Source of the DNA: Fidelibacterota bacterium
GTDB lineage: Bacteria > Fidelibacterota > Marinisomatia > SCGC-AAA003-L08 > JACNLC01
Assembly: GCA_014381725.1 (NCBI GenBank)
Contig: JACNLC010000055.1
Location: 33,614 to 97,613, forward strand
Reading direction: 5' to 3'
Length of the DNA stretch: 64,000 nucleotides
Part shown: positions 18,921-29,243 of the stretch, one piece after another
Layout: every line of letters starts with the position of its first letter
How positions within the stretch are numbered: position 1 is the first letter of the stretch
Position numbers and translations under genes: made by a program
The notes under the pieces: generated by a model
What the model saw: only the letters and a program-made list of their open reading frames with translations
What the model was told of the DNA's origin: nothing
Databases searched by the model: none

Positions 18921-20296
18921 TGCAACGACATAAACTAGAGGAGTTAATTTACGGTAAAATTGTATCTTTTGCATCTAAGGATAATTTAGAGCGAACATCA
19001 ATACGCATTTTGCTAGCGTTATCTGGTGGTATGGACAGTATGGTTCTATTTGATGTAATTCTCAATTTATCTAAAAAATATCAATTTGAAATTGGGATTG
19101 CACATGTTAATCACGGAATTCATAAAAATGCAAATAAATCTGAGGAATTCTGCAGAACTTTTGCAGAAAAGAACAATTGTAACTATTATTCAACTAAACT
19201 CAATCCACCTGGAAAAAATCAATCTATCGAAGAATGGGCAAGAAATAAACGGTATTTGTTTCTAAAAAAGATTGCAAAGGATAATCAGTATCATTGGATA
19301 TTTACAGCTCACCATGAAGATGACCAAATCGAGACTATATTTATGAGGAAAATCCAAAAGCACAAACATTGGATTTCTTTAATTGGCATCCGAGAGGAAA
19401 TGGAGAACATCAGAAGACCAATGTTAAATGTGTCTAAACAGGATATTTTGCAATATGCACACTATAACAGTATTCGTTGGATTGAAGATCCTACGAACAT
19501 TGATCAAGTTTATTTTCGAAATAAAATTCGGCATAATCTTCTGCCAAAAGAAATACAAAATAATCCCGATTTGCGAACACAATTGTTGAGATTAAGTAAA
19601 ACAGCATCAATTAAATTTGAAGAGCTTAAAAAAGTTACACTTGAAGCTGAAAAATCTGCTCTCTTTGAAATTGGCAAAAACAGAGATTATTATTCAATTG
19701 ATAAAGATGACTTTTGTAAATATAAAAGTGATGTAAAAAAATTGTTAATTCAATCGTTATCAAAAAGGACATTTTCCAAATTGCAGTTAGAACTGTCAAA
19801 TGATAATTGGAACACATTTTTTCAATTTATTGAAAAATCTACAACGGGGAAAATATTTAAATTAACAAATGACATCTCTTGTCTTCTTGACAGATCATTA
19901 ATGGTTATTTTTGTAAACAACAGCAAAAAATTATCGAAATTAAATTTAATGAGTGAAGAGACACATAATTGGGGAAATAATAGATTTTCAGTCAAATCTA
20001 TTCACAATTTTGTTAAATCTGATGATAAATATTTAATGATAGCTCCATCACAGATGAAATTGTATGTTCGTATTTGGGAAGATGGAGATTTTATTATATC
20101 TTACAATAGTCGTAAAAAAGTAAAACTAAGTGATTTGTTTATAAATAACAAATTATCACGATTAGAAAAACAAAAATATCCAGTAATTGTAGATGATAGT
20201 GATACTGTTTGTTGGGTTCCAGGTATATTACACGGTGTGGTTGACGGAATATCAAAATCAAAGCAACTGAAGGAAATTAGATGGGAAGAACATTGA
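18917..20296 (+). CDS. tilS: tRNA(Ile)-lysidine synthetase (TilS)
   Basis: Modifies C34 of the tRNA-Ile with CAU anticodon to lysidine, using ATP and lysine, so that it reads AUA rather than AUG. The PP-loop SGGMDS (about 35-40) opens the N-terminal domain, followed by HVNHGIH, TAHHEDDQIETI and IRWIEDPTN, all standard. The 459-residue length includes the extra C-terminal domains. The protein is essential wherever AUA codons are read by this tRNA, and AUA is frequent in this AT-rich genome. ATGATG at the start overlaps the upstream TGA. The 3' end overlaps hpt by 16 bases. Confidence 0.93.
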   Translation: MMQRHKLEELIYGKIVSFASKDNLERTSIRILLALSGGMDSMVLFDVILNLSKKYQFEIGIAHVNHGIHKNANKSEEFCRTFAEKNNCNYYSTKLNPPGKNQSIEEWARNKRYLFLKKIAKDNQYHWIFTAHHEDDQIETIFMRKIQKHKHWISLIGIREEMENIRRPMLNVSKQDILQYAHYNSIRWIEDPTNIDQVYFRNKIRHNLLPKEIQNNPDLRTQLLRLSKTASIKFEELKKVTLEAEKSALFEIGKNRDYYSIDKDDFCKYKSDVKKLLIQSLSKRTFSKLQLELSNDNWNTFFQFIEKSTTGKIFKLTNDISCLLDRSLMVIFVNNSKKLSKLNLMSEETHNWGNNRFSVKSIHNFVKSDDKYLMIAPSQMKLYVRIWEDGDFIISYNSRKKVKLSDLFINNKLSRLEKQKYPVIVDDSDTVCWVPGILHGVVDGISKSKQLKEIRWEEH

Positions 20297-20859
20297 GAAA
20301 AACATTAACTGTTCCAAAAGGATATATTAACGAAGGAAAAGAAATACGAGAAATAATCACGGAAAAAGAGATATACAACAAAGTTAAAGAACTTGCTGCA
20401 GAAATATCAAAATGTTATGCCGGAAAAATTCCAATTATCATTGGGGTTCTTAATGGATCTTTTATGTTTATGGCTGATCTTGTTCGTAATCTTTCAATTG
20501 ATTTTGAAGTAGATTTCATAAAAATATCTTCCTATGGTAGTTCAACAAAATCATCAGGAACAGTTAGATTACTCAAAGATATAAGTGCTGACATTACAGG
20601 AAGAGATATAATTGTTGTTGAAGATATAATTGACAGTGGCTTAACTATTGAATTTATCAAGCACCGCTTAGAGGAAGCCGGGACAAAGTCTGTTAAGTTC
20701 GCAACATGCTTATATAAATCTAATGTAGCTAAACAAAGTTTTGATATTGATTTTATTGGATTTAACATACCTGATAAGTTTGTTGTTGGATATGGACTTG
20801 ATTTTGACCAAAAATTTAGAGGATTATCATCAATTTACGCATTTGAAGAGGAAGTATAA
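20281..20859 (+). CDS. hpt: Hypoxanthine phosphoribosyltransferase (Hpt)
   Basis: Purine salvage enzyme making IMP (and GMP) from base and PRPP. 192 residues. The PRPP-binding signature VVEDIIDSGLTI (about 117-128) and GVLNGSFMFMADL (about 57-69) are clear, and the flexible loop SSYGSSTKSSG follows. The start at 20281 lies within the last codons of tilS; a TTG at 20293 is an alternative. The tilS-hpt-ftsH order is found in many bacterial phyla, so this is a conserved neighbourhood. Confidence 0.94.
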   Translation: MGRTLRKTLTVPKGYINEGKEIREIITEKEIYNKVKELAAEISKCYAGKIPIIIGVLNGSFMFMADLVRNLSIDFEVDFIKISSYGSSTKSSGTVRLLKDISADITGRDIIVVEDIIDSGLTIEFIKHRLEEAGTKSVKFATCLYKSNVAKQSFDIDFIGFNIPDKFVVGYGLDFDQKFRGLSSIYAFEEEV

Positions 20860-22878
20860 ATGACACAAAATAAGAAAAAAACGAACAAGATACAAAGACC
20901 AGAACAAAGAAATAAGAAAAATGTAAAAGGAACCAATAAGAAACAAACTTTATGGAAATCAGCAGGACGAAATTTCTTCATTTGGGTAATCATCATTATT
21001 GCAGCTTTTAGTATTGCACGATTTTTATCGTCAGAAACAGAACCTAAGAGTGTATCATTTACAGAATATCAGGAATTCGTAGATAATGGATTAGTAACTT
21101 CAGCTGAGGTTATTGGAAGCACTTTTGTTGGTACATTTAAAGAACCTGTCGAAGAAAATTTCGGTAAAATTACCAGAAAATATGACAAGTTTGTAACAGT
21201 ACTTCCTTTTGTTGATAGTGAAGTAACAAAAAAGTGGGATGAGCAAGGAATTTCATATCGCTTTAAAGATCAAACAATGGGACTACTCGATTATTTAATT
21301 CAATTTTCTCCATGGATTTTGTTAATATTCTTTTGGTTCTATTTGATGAGAAGAATGCAAGGTGGCGGTGGACAGAATGGTATATTTAATTTTGGAAAAA
21401 GTAGAGCTAGAATTATTTCACCGGATAGCTCAAAAGTTACATTTGATGATGTAGCTGGTTGTGATGAAGCAAAAGTAGAATTACAAGAAATTGTAGAATT
21501 TCTCAAGAGTCCTAAAAAATTCCTAAAACTAGGGGCAAAAATACCTAAGGGTGCTTTATTGCTTGGTCCTCCGGGTACAGGAAAAACACTTCTTGCCAGA
21601 GCAATAGCTGGGGAGGCAGATGTTCCATATTTCAGCATAAGTGGTGCTGAATTTGTAGAAATGTTTGTTGGAGTTGGTGCAAGTCGTGTTAGAGATTTAT
21701 TCGACCAAGCAAAGAAGAATGCTCCCAGTATAATTTTCATTGATGAGATGGACGCAGTTGGCAGACATCGTGGGGCTGGCCTCGGAGGAGGCCATGACGA
21801 ACGAGAGCAAACTCTAAATCAGATTTTAGTTGAGATGGATGGTTTTGAGACAGATGATAATGTGATTCTTTTAGCTGCTACAAATCGCCCTGATGTTTTA
21901 GATAAAGCTCTTCTTCGCCCAGGGAGATTTGATAGGCAAATTGTTGTTGACGCACCAGGAATCGATGGAAGGGAAGCAATATTCAAAATTCATACCAGAA
22001 GAATCCCTTTATCAGATGATGTGGATCTGAAAACATTGGCAAAGGGTACTCCTGGATTAGTAGGAGCTGACTTGGAGAATTTAGCTAATGAGGCTGCTTT
22101 ATTAGCAGCAAGGAGAGATAAGAAATCTGTAACAATGTCTGATTTTGAAGATGCTAAGGATAAAGTAATGATGGGTGTTGAACGCAAAAGTATGATTTTA
22201 ACACCAGAAGAACGCAAAGTAACAGCTTATCATGAAGCTGGACATTCTTTAGTAGCATACTTTACAGAGTATTCAGATCCTGTCCATAAGATTTCTATTA
22301 TTCCAAGGGGACGAGCATTAGGGATAACTTCACAACTTCCAGACAATGAAAAACACAATTATTCACGAAACTATTTATTAGCTCGTTTAGATGTTCTTAT
22401 GGGCGGTCGTACTGCTGAAAAAATAGTAATTAAGGATTTGTCTACTGGTGCAGGAAATGACATTTCTGTGGCTACAGATATTGCTCGTAGGATGGTTTGC
22501 GAATGGGGACTAAGTGATAGAATTGGCCCTCTAACTTTCGGTAAGAAACAAGAGGAGGTGTTCCTTGGTAGAGAAATCTCACATTCTAGGGATTATAGTG
22601 ATGATATATCTACCGTTATCGATGAGGAAATTTCACTATTTGTAAAAGATGCTGAAAATAGGGCTGAGAAAATTCTTAGAGATAATATTGAGATTTTACA
22701 TAATTTAGCTAATGCACTCTTAGAATATGAAACTATCTCGGGTGATAATATGGAAAAAATAATAAATGGGAAACCTATTCAAGTTCAACCTGTTGAGGAA
22801 CCCAAAAAACGCAAAAGAAAGAAAATCGCAAAAAAGACAACAAATAAGAATTCAAAAACAAAAAATACTGTAGGTTAA
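20860..22878 (+). CDS. ftsH: ATP-dependent zinc metalloprotease FtsH
   Basis: Membrane-anchored AAA+ protease that degrades misfolded membrane proteins and regulators. 672 residues. A basic N-terminal tail (about 1-30) precedes the first membrane helix (about 36-52), a periplasmic domain, and a second helix (about 145-163). Walker A is GPPGTGKT at 236-243, Walker [10 protein letters not shown] follows, then the SRH arginines (RPGRFDRQI). The zinc site HEAGH is at 458-462. The C terminus is lysine-rich. In Walker B the usual DEID reads DEMD, a mild substitution. The ATG directly follows the hpt stop. Confidence 0.97.
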   Translation: MTQNKKKTNKIQRPEQRNKKNVKGTNKKQTLWKSAGRNFFIWVIIIIAAFSIARFLSSETEPKSVSFTEYQEFVDNGLVTSAEVIGSTFVGTFKEPVEENFGKITRKYDKFVTVLPFVDSEVTKKWDEQGISYRFKDQTMGLLDYLIQFSPWILLIFFWFYLMRRMQGGGGQNGIFNFGKSRARIISPDSSKVTFDDVAGCDEAKVELQEIVEFLKSPKKFLKLGAKIPKGALLLGPPGTGKTLLARAIAGEADVPYFSISGAEFVEMFVGVGASRVRDLFDQAKKNAPSIIFIDEMDAVGRHRGAGLGGGHDEREQTLNQILVEMDGFETDDNVILLAATNRPDVLDKALLRPGRFDRQIVVDAPGIDGREAIFKIHTRRIPLSDDVDLKTLAKGTPGLVGADLENLANEAALLAARRDKKSVTMSDFEDAKDKVMMGVERKSMILTPEERKVTAYHEAGHSLVAYFTEYSDPVHKISIIPRGRALGITSQLPDNEKHNYSRNYLLARLDVLMGGRTAEKIVIKDLSTGAGNDISVATDIARRMVCEWGLSDRIGPLTFGKKQEEVFLGREISHSRDYSDDISTVIDEEISLFVKDAENRAEKILRDNIEILHNLANALLEYETISGDNMEKIINGKPIQVQPVEEPKKRKRKKIAKKTTNKNSKTKNTVG

Positions 22879-22889
22879 CGCTTTGATGA

Positions 22890-23717
22890 ATGAATTTAAC
22901 TAGACACATATTAGAAAAATCTAGAACTAAAGTAATGGGTATTTTGAATCTTACACCTGATTCTTTCTACGATGGCGGGAAATACAGTATTGATAATGTA
23001 AATCAACATATAAAGGATATGATTCAATGTGGTGCTGATATTATTGATGTAGGTGCCGAATCATCTAGACCAGGAGCAAACCCTATAAGTTTCGATGAGG
23101 AAATTAGTAGATTAGATCCAGTTTTTGAGTTACTATCGTCGTATAATATTTTATTTTCCATAGATACCAATAAACCAGAAGTTGCCCGTATAGCAATCCA
23201 GAAAGGTTTTGATATAATTAATGATATAACTGGAGGTGGCGAATCTGGTGGAATGTTTAAGGTTGCAGCAGAGTTCAATGTACCGATTATCATTATGCAC
23301 ATGCTTGGTAATCCTTTGACAATGCAAAATAAGCCTATCTACGACGATGTAATTGATGATATAAAGAAATATTTCTGTCATCAAATTAAATTAGCTCAAT
23401 TATTTGGAGTAAAAGACAAGAATATTATTTTGGATCCTGGAATTGGTTTTGGTAAAGATATGTCAGATAATATTGAAATAGTTAATCGATTACAGGAAAT
23501 AAAATCTCTTGGATATTCCGTATTAATTGGAACTTCTAGGAAATCATTTCTTCAATTAGATGATGATAAACCAATCGACAGACTTCCCGCAAGTATTAGT
23601 TCAATGACTTTAGCAATTACAAATGGTGCAGATATTGTTAGAGTTCACGATGTAAAAGAAAGTTGCAAGTCTACAAGAATCACTGATAGATTTACCAGTA
23701 AAATAGAGGTAAATTAA
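22890..23717 (+). CDS. folP: Dihydropteroate synthase (FolP)
   Basis: Condenses p-aminobenzoate with 6-hydroxymethyl-dihydropterin diphosphate in folate synthesis and is the sulfonamide target. The 275-residue TIM barrel shows VMGILNLTPDSFYDGG near the start, IIDVGAESSRPGA, DPGIGFGKD and GTSRKSF, all folP signatures. The ATG at 22890 is chosen because an earlier ATG at 22886 runs into a stop after four codons. It lies 11 bases after ftsH, the ftsH-folP order being common. Confidence 0.95.
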   Translation: MNLTRHILEKSRTKVMGILNLTPDSFYDGGKYSIDNVNQHIKDMIQCGADIIDVGAESSRPGANPISFDEEISRLDPVFELLSSYNILFSIDTNKPEVARIAIQKGFDIINDITGGGESGGMFKVAAEFNVPIIIMHMLGNPLTMQNKPIYDDVIDDIKKYFCHQIKLAQLFGVKDKNIILDPGIGFGKDMSDNIEIVNRLQEIKSLGYSVLIGTSRKSFLQLDDDKPIDRLPASISSMTLAITNGADIVRVHDVKESCKSTRITDRFTSKIEVN

Positions 23718-23739
23718 ATAGTCAAATGGAGAACTTAAA

Positions 23740-24249
23740 ATGAATTCTTTAAAACGCTTGTTTTTGTTATTTGTACTTACATCGATTTCTATCGGGACTA
23801 TTTGCTTTAGTCAAGATATTACTTCTTTTCCAGATAAACCCCAAAGTAGTAGCTACATCATTCCTGAGGATCCAAGTCTACATTTACCAGTTAATATTTG
23901 GGGACATGTAAAAAAACCAGGACAGTTTTTAATTCCATATACTTCTAATGTTGATTTGGTCTCATTATTATCATTAGCTGGAGGTCCACTTCCAGGAGCA
24001 AAATTAAATAAAATTCTATTAGTAAGAGAAAGATATCAAGATGATAATTCTCAAATTGTTTATGAAATCGATCTAAGAGAATTTTTAGAAACAGGTGATA
24101 GAACTACTGTTCCACTTATTGAGCCAAATGATACAATTCTAATCGAACAATCATTTTGGAGTTCTATGAAGCAAAATTCAAGTTTTATACAGACGCTTCT
24201 TTATATTTCTACAACTGCATTACAAATACATCAGATGACGAAGAATTAA
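23740..24249 (+). CDS. SLBB-domain secreted protein (polysaccharide-export-like)
   Basis: A 169-residue exported protein. Residues 1-25 form a Sec signal peptide (hydrophobic LFLLFVLTSISIG). The body contains one SLBB-like beta-grasp unit: VNIWGHVKKPGQF, then VDLVSLLSLAGGPLPGAKL and an IVYEIDLREFL segment, ending in EPNDTILIEQ, the typical layout of Wza-like export proteins. It lacks the Poly_export domain, so it is a small accessory rather than a full outer-membrane channel. The C terminus may form an amphipathic helix. It sits between folP and prfB with no polysaccharide genes adjacent. Confidence 0.75.
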   Translation: MNSLKRLFLLFVLTSISIGTICFSQDITSFPDKPQSSSYIIPEDPSLHLPVNIWGHVKKPGQFLIPYTSNVDLVSLLSLAGGPLPGAKLNKILLVRERYQDDNSQIVYEIDLREFLETGDRTTVPLIEPNDTILIEQSFWSSMKQNSSFIQTLLYISTTALQIHQMTKN

Positions 24250-24251
24250 CA

Positions 24252-25371
24252 ATGGACATTGATCATCTTAAAGAACAATTTGAAACATCAAAAGTAAAGT
24301 ATATCGAACTTAGGGGGTATCTTTGACAGAGATTTACTTAATTCAGAGATAGCAGAACTCCAAAAAAGAACACTCGAAACAGGTTTTTGGGACGACAACA
24401 GAAAAGCGCAATTTATTACTAAGAAAATCAGCAGTTTAGAAAATGAGCTCAAGATGTGGCAAGAGCTTGAGAATAAGTATTCAGAAGTTGAAATTCACTT
24501 TGAGTTGTTAGAATCTGAAGGTAAACCTGACTCTGAAATAGGAATTGCATTAAATTCTTTCTTAAAGTTCCTAGAGTATGTTGAATTACGGAAAATGCTA
24601 AATAATCATGATGATCATCGAGGAGCAATTTTAACAATACATCCTGGTGCTGGAGGAACTGAATCTCAAGATTGGGCAAATATGTTGTATCGACTATATA
24701 TGCGTTGGTGTGAGCGATCTAATTTTAAAACAACAGTTATGGACTATCAACCTGGAGATGAAGCAGGATTGAAAGATGTTTCTGTCGAAATTTCTGGAGA
24801 GTACGCTTATGGCTATCTGAAAGCAGAGGCTGGAGTTCACCGATTAGTAAGAATTTCTCCGTTTGATAGTAATTCAAGAAGGCATACATCATTTGCTTCA
24901 GTGTTTATTTATCCGCTTATTGATGATGATGTAGAAATTGAGATACTAGATAAAGAAATCCGTATAGATACATATCGTGCAAGTGGAGCTGGTGGTCAAC
25001 ATGTAAATAAAACTGATTCTGCAGTGCGAATTACTCATATTCCAACAAATATTGTTGTTCAGTGTCAAAATGAAAGGAGCCAACTTAAAAATAAGAATAC
25101 AGCAATGAAAATGCTAAAAGCTAAGCTTTATAAAAAAATACTTGAAGATAAAGCATCAGAGCAACAAAAACTTGAAGAACAGAAATTGGATATTGGATGG
25201 GGAAGTCAAATTAGGTCATATATTTTTCATCCGTATAATTTGGTCAAAGATCATAGGACTAAAGAAGAAACAGGGAACATTCAATCAGTTATGGATGGTG
25301 AAATAAACTCATTCATCAGGGCTTATCTATTAATGAATATGGAGAAAACAACAAGTGTCAACCGAACATAA
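24252..25371 (+). CDS. prfB: Peptide chain release factor 2 (RF2), with programmed +1 frameshift
   Basis: RF2 terminates translation at UGA and UAA. The gene is in two frames: 24252-24323 (24 codons) and 24325-25371, joined by a +1 shift at CTT TGA C, giving 372 residues. The anticodon-mimic SPF tripeptide is at 202-204 and the catalytic GGQ at 247-249 (GAGGQHVNKTDSAVRI), so it is RF2 and not RF1. The internal Shine-Dalgarno AGGGGG precedes the shift by the usual few bases. Low RF2 favours the shift and so autoregulates synthesis. The 3' end overlaps lysS by 17 bases. Confidence 0.96.
24312..24327 (+). promoter_or_regulatory. prfB programmed frameshift signal
   Basis: The site is AGGGGG, TAT, CTT, TGA, C. 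The in-frame stop TGA is at 24324-24326. The purine run acts as an internal Shine-Dalgarno and the peptidyl-tRNA on CTT slips forward one base onto TTT, resuming at GAC (24325). This matches the classical prfB autoregulatory frameshift element essentially letter for letter. Confidence 0.95.
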
Positions 25372-26848
25372 AAGTTTAAAACAAATTATTAATTTTCGAT
25401 TAGAAAAATTAGCAGATATTAGGGAATCTGGATTTAATCCTTATCCTCATAATTATAACAAAACTCACACAGCTGAAGAAATTCTAATATCGTATGAGAC
25501 TTTTGAGGGGAAATCGATTTCTATTGCCGGTAGGATTGTAGCAATGAGAAAAATGGGGAAGGCAAGTTTTTTCCATATTCAAGATGAAACCGGAAAAATT
25601 CAGATGTATATTAAACGAGACAATGTTGGAACAGAACTTTACAACAATCTCTTTAAGAAATTGGATTTGGGAGATATCGTAGGGATTGAAGGTATAGTAT
25701 TCAAGACTAAAACAGAAGAGACATCTATAAATGTTGAACAGTTAACATTATTATCCAAAAATATTAGACCTTTACCAAATCTTAAAGAAAAAGATGGAGA
25801 AGCTTTCAACGCATTTGATGATAAAGAACACAGATATCGTAATCGTCACTTGGATTTGATTGCTAATCCAGATGTAAAATTAGTATTTCAAACAAGAGCA
25901 AGGATAATAACATTATTAAGAAATTATCTTGATAATAAAGGATTCGTTGAAGTGGAAACTCCGGTTTTACAATCAATTTATGGAGGAGCTTCTGCACGGC
26001 CATTTACAACTTATCATAATACACTTGACCAAAACTTATTTTTACGAATTGCAGATGAGTTATATTTGAAAAGATTGATTATAGGTGGATTTGATAAAGT
26101 CTATGAAATTGCTAAAAATTTCAGAAATGAAGGTATGGATAAAAATCATAATCCTGAATACACTTCACTTGAGTATTATCAAGCTTATGCTGATGTTCAC
26201 GATGTGCTGAAGCTTACAGAAAGAATGATAAGAGAAACAGCAAAAGCAATTGGTAAATTGCATGTAAAATTCGGTAAATATGAGATTGATTTATCTAAAC
26301 CGTTTGAACAAAAATCAATGGCAGAATTATTGAAAGATAAGACAAAAAAAGATGTATTCTCTATGAATCGAGAAGAATTACAGAAATTGGTTAAATCGTA
26401 TAATATTGATGTTGAAGACAAAATGAACTATGGTCAACTATTTGATAAATTGTTTGGAGAAATTGTTGAACCAGATTTAATTCAACCAACATTTGTTATG
26501 GATTATCCCAAAGAAATTTCTCCATTAGCAAAAGAAAAACGCGGTGAAGATAGCAAAATTGTTGAGCGATTCGAATTATTCATTGGAGGTATGGAATTTG
26601 CAAATGCCTTTACAGAACTGAATGATCCTATAGAACAACGAAAACGATTGGAAGAACAAGCAAAACTTAGAGAATTGGGCGATGATGAAGCTCAAGTTGT
26701 AGATGAAAACTTTCTTCAAGCTGTAGAATATGGCATGCCTCCAACTGGAGGTGTCGGTATTGGTGTAGATAGACTCGTTATGTTGTTAACTGAACAAACT
26801 TCTATAAAAGATGTTCTACTATTTCCTGCTATGAGACCTGAGGTTTAG
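25355..26848 (+). CDS. lysS: Lysyl-tRNA synthetase, class II (LysS)
   Basis: Charges tRNA-Lys. 497 residues, with an OB-fold anticodon-binding domain (about 55-160, containing GRIVAMRKMGKASFFHIQD) and the class II catalytic core: motif 1 with VEVETPVLQ, motif 2 FRNEGMDKNHNPEYT and motif 3 GVGIGVDRLVMLL. It starts at GTG 25355, within the 3' end of prfB, and GGAGAAAA lies just upstream. The prfB-lysS pairing is common in Bacteria. The stop codon overlaps the next gene's GTG. Confidence 0.96.
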   Translation: MSTEHKSLKQIINFRLEKLADIRESGFNPYPHNYNKTHTAEEILISYETFEGKSISIAGRIVAMRKMGKASFFHIQDETGKIQMYIKRDNVGTELYNNLFKKLDLGDIVGIEGIVFKTKTEETSINVEQLTLLSKNIRPLPNLKEKDGEAFNAFDDKEHRYRNRHLDLIANPDVKLVFQTRARIITLLRNYLDNKGFVEVETPVLQSIYGGASARPFTTYHNTLDQNLFLRIADELYLKRLIIGGFDKVYEIAKNFRNEGMDKNHNPEYTSLEYYQAYADVHDVLKLTERMIRETAKAIGKLHVKFGKYEIDLSKPFEQKSMAELLKDKTKKDVFSMNREELQKLVKSYNIDVEDKMNYGQLFDKLFGEIVEPDLIQPTFVMDYPKEISPLAKEKRGEDSKIVERFELFIGGMEFANAFTELNDPIEQRKRLEEQAKLRELGDDEAQVVDENFLQAVEYGMPPTGGVGIGVDRLVMLLTEQTSIKDVLLFPAMRPEV

Positions 26849-28065
26849 TGACAGTTTATAGGAAAATAGCATTTCGCCAACTTAGAGCCAAACATTCCTT
26901 TGGTTTTATTTCATTCACATCAATTTTAAGTATTATCGGATTGTTGCTGGGAGTAGCATTTCTAATAATGATATCTGCATTTTCTAATGGATTTTCATCT
27001 GCTATCGAGGATAAGTTATCTAGTCTTGATGGACATCTGCGTATTCAAAAATATAATGGATACGAATTAGTAGATGAAAATGATTTATCATATTTAGATT
27101 CTCTTCTTCATTCCAATTTGGAATTTGCATCAATGACCCCATATATAGAAAAACGAGTAATGGTTCGCAAAGGAAATGCAACAGAAGGACTTATGATTTA
27201 TGGTATTGAGCAAAATTCTTTGCAAACGATATTTGGATTAGAAAAATTTATAATTGAAGGCAAAACTACATTTACAAATCCAAATAGCATAATTATTGGT
27301 AATGAACTTGCAAAACAACTTGAGGTAAACATCGATGATAAACTTGTTTTATTTGATATTGAAAAACTCATTTCTGAAAATTTAGTCATAGCTAATAATT
27401 ATATTGTCTCAGGTATTATAAAAACTGGATTTCCAGAATATGATAAACTATTAGCATTTGTTTCATTTGAAGGTATTGATTTGCTCTTTGGAAATACTAA
27501 AAAGTATGATGGCGTCATTAGTAATTTCACTAAACCAGAACAAATTGCTAAAGTAGATGAGGTTATAGCAAACAATTTAGATTTTCCGTTTTCTACAACA
27601 ACTTGGAAAGAACGACATGCAAACCTATTTGAATGGCTAAATATCTATGATATACCTATTTTGCTGTTGATGGTTTTTATAATTATAGTTGCTGTGTTTA
27701 ATATTTCGGCAACTTTGTGGATGATTGTAGTAGAAAAAAGCAAGAATATTGGGATTCTATTAACAATGGGATTTAACCAAATGGAGATTAGAAAAATATT
27801 CTTGTTAGAGGGTTTGATAATTGGAGGAATTGGTTCTTTGTTCGGATTGTTTTTTGCAATATTGGTTCTTTTCTTCCAAGCTAAATACCATTTTATAAGT
27901 TTATCTTCAGATATATATTTTATGGATTATCTCCCTGTTAAAATGTCTCTTAAATCTCTAATTATGTACCCAGTATTTGCTATATTATTAACACTAATAG
28001 CGTCCAGCATTCCTTCTTTTCGAGCTTCTAAAGTAGAACCAGCAGAAGCTGTGAGGTATGAATGA
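26848..28065 (+). CDS. ABC transporter permease, LolC/LolE type (first)
   Basis: A 405-residue FtsX/MacB-type permease with four membrane helices: one near residues 20-45 (GLLLGVAFLIMISAF), a long periplasmic domain (about 50-265), then three helices in the C-terminal half (about 268-290, 315-345, 370-392). The SPFSRASKVEPAEAVRYE-like ending (ASKVEPAEAVRYE) is characteristic. LolCDE extracts mature lipoproteins from the inner membrane for the outer-membrane carrier. The GTG start overlaps the lysS stop. A second permease and the ATPase follow, completing the transporter. Confidence 0.86.
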   Translation: MTVYRKIAFRQLRAKHSFGFISFTSILSIIGLLLGVAFLIMISAFSNGFSSAIEDKLSSLDGHLRIQKYNGYELVDENDLSYLDSLLHSNLEFASMTPYIEKRVMVRKGNATEGLMIYGIEQNSLQTIFGLEKFIIEGKTTFTNPNSIIIGNELAKQLEVNIDDKLVLFDIEKLISENLVIANNYIVSGIIKTGFPEYDKLLAFVSFEGIDLLFGNTKKYDGVISNFTKPEQIAKVDEVIANNLDFPFSTTTWKERHANLFEWLNIYDIPILLLMVFIIIVAVFNISATLWMIVVEKSKNIGILLTMGFNQMEIRKIFLLEGLIIGGIGSLFGLFFAILVLFFQAKYHFISLSSDIYFMDYLPVKMSLKSLIMYPVFAILLTLIASSIPSFRASKVEPAEAVRYE

Positions 28066-29243
28066 ACTTTTATAGCTTTGTTTATAAATTTATTTCTCGA
28101 AAAGGAAATTCGTCTCGTTTCAATTGGACTATGATGTTTCCTTTGATTGGAGTTGTGATTGGGTGTATCCTTGTTACACTGACTTTTGCAATTATGGATG
28201 GTATGGAAAAGAAGATTTTTACAACACTTAGAGAATTTTCATCTCCTGCAAAAATTATTATTAATAAGTCTAACAAAAATCAATTAACAAATATTGAAGA
28301 ATTTCTCGAACAAAACCAGATTGAATATTATAAATCAATTGAAAGAAATGGAATATTGTCGAATGGTCAGGAATACAGATTTGCAAAAATTCGTGCAGTT
28401 GATAAATTAGAGAAATATCTTAAATCAATCAACTTGAAAAATGATAATACTATTTCTGAATACAAAGAAAGTTATGCAATTTTAGGCAATGCGTTGGCAA
28501 TGCGGTTGAATTTAGAAATTTATGATGAAATTAAACTAATTTCTCCATTGGACATTAACTTAATTACGGGAATTCCACCATACAAAACAGTTTATCTTTA
28601 TGATACTTTTGGACTGAATATTTTGGATTACGATATCAATTATGCATTTGTTTCGTACAAAACAGGTACTGAAATGTTTAAATATTCAATAAACGAAACA
28701 TTGCTTTTGAATGAAGAATTTGAAATTAGCGTATTGAATAATTTCAAAAGAGAATTTCCCAATATTGAGTATCAAACTTGGAAAGATAAACAGCAAAAAT
28801 TAATATCTGCAATGAAATTGGAAAAACTAGCATATTCTACATTTGGTTTTTTAATTGTATTTATTGCGGGTTTTAATTTACTATCTATGATGAGTTTGTC
28901 CGTTATGCAAAAAATTTCACAAATTGGAATACTGAAAACAATTGGTTATTCCAATAAAAGAATTTCAAAGATATTTATCATCCAAAGTTTTGTTACTGGA
29001 ATTTTAGGTGGGTTACTTGGAGTTGGAGCAGGGGTAGTGCTAATTAAATTGGAAACTAAGTACCGTTTTCTGAAAGTTATTTTTGATACTTTTCCTCTAA
29101 AAGAATTTCCCTTAATTTTATCGTATGAAAAAATAGTAATGGTATTTCTTGTTTCAGTTATGCTAATTCTGATTTCCGGAATTTATCCAGCTTATAAGTC
29201 AGCAAAATTAAATCCAATTAAATCAATAGATTATATAAAATGA
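28062..29243 (+). CDS. ABC transporter permease, LolC/LolE type (second)
   Basis: A 393-residue FtsX-like permease, similar in layout to its upstream neighbour: helix 1 near residues 22-48, a periplasmic domain to about 260, then three C-terminal helices, ending PAYKSAKLNPIKSIDYIK. Two different permeases with one ATPase match a LolCDE heterodimer rather than a MacB homodimer, though which permease corresponds to LolC and which to LolE cannot be told from sequence alone. Overlaps both neighbours by four bases. Confidence 0.84.
   Translation: MNFYSFVYKFISRKGNSSRFNWTMMFPLIGVVIGCILVTLTFAIMDGMEKKIFTTLREFSSPAKIIINKSNKNQLTNIEEFLEQNQIEYYKSIERNGILSNGQEYRFAKIRAVDKLEKYLKSINLKNDNTISEYKESYAILGNALAMRLNLEIYDEIKLISPLDINLITGIPPYKTVYLYDTFGLNILDYDINYAFVSYKTGTEMFKYSINETLLLNEEFEISVLNNFKREFPNIEYQTWKDKQQKLISAMKLEKLAYSTFGFLIVFIAGFNLLSMMSLSVMQKISQIGILKTIGYSNKRISKIFIIQSFVTGILGGLLGVGAGVVLIKLETKYRFLKVIFDTFPLKEFPLILSYEKIVMVFLVSVMLILISGIYPAYKSAKLNPIKSIDYIK

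Noticed and set aside
21339..21740. 133-residue minus-strand frame
   Set aside because: It is the antisense shadow of the AAA+ core of ftsH.
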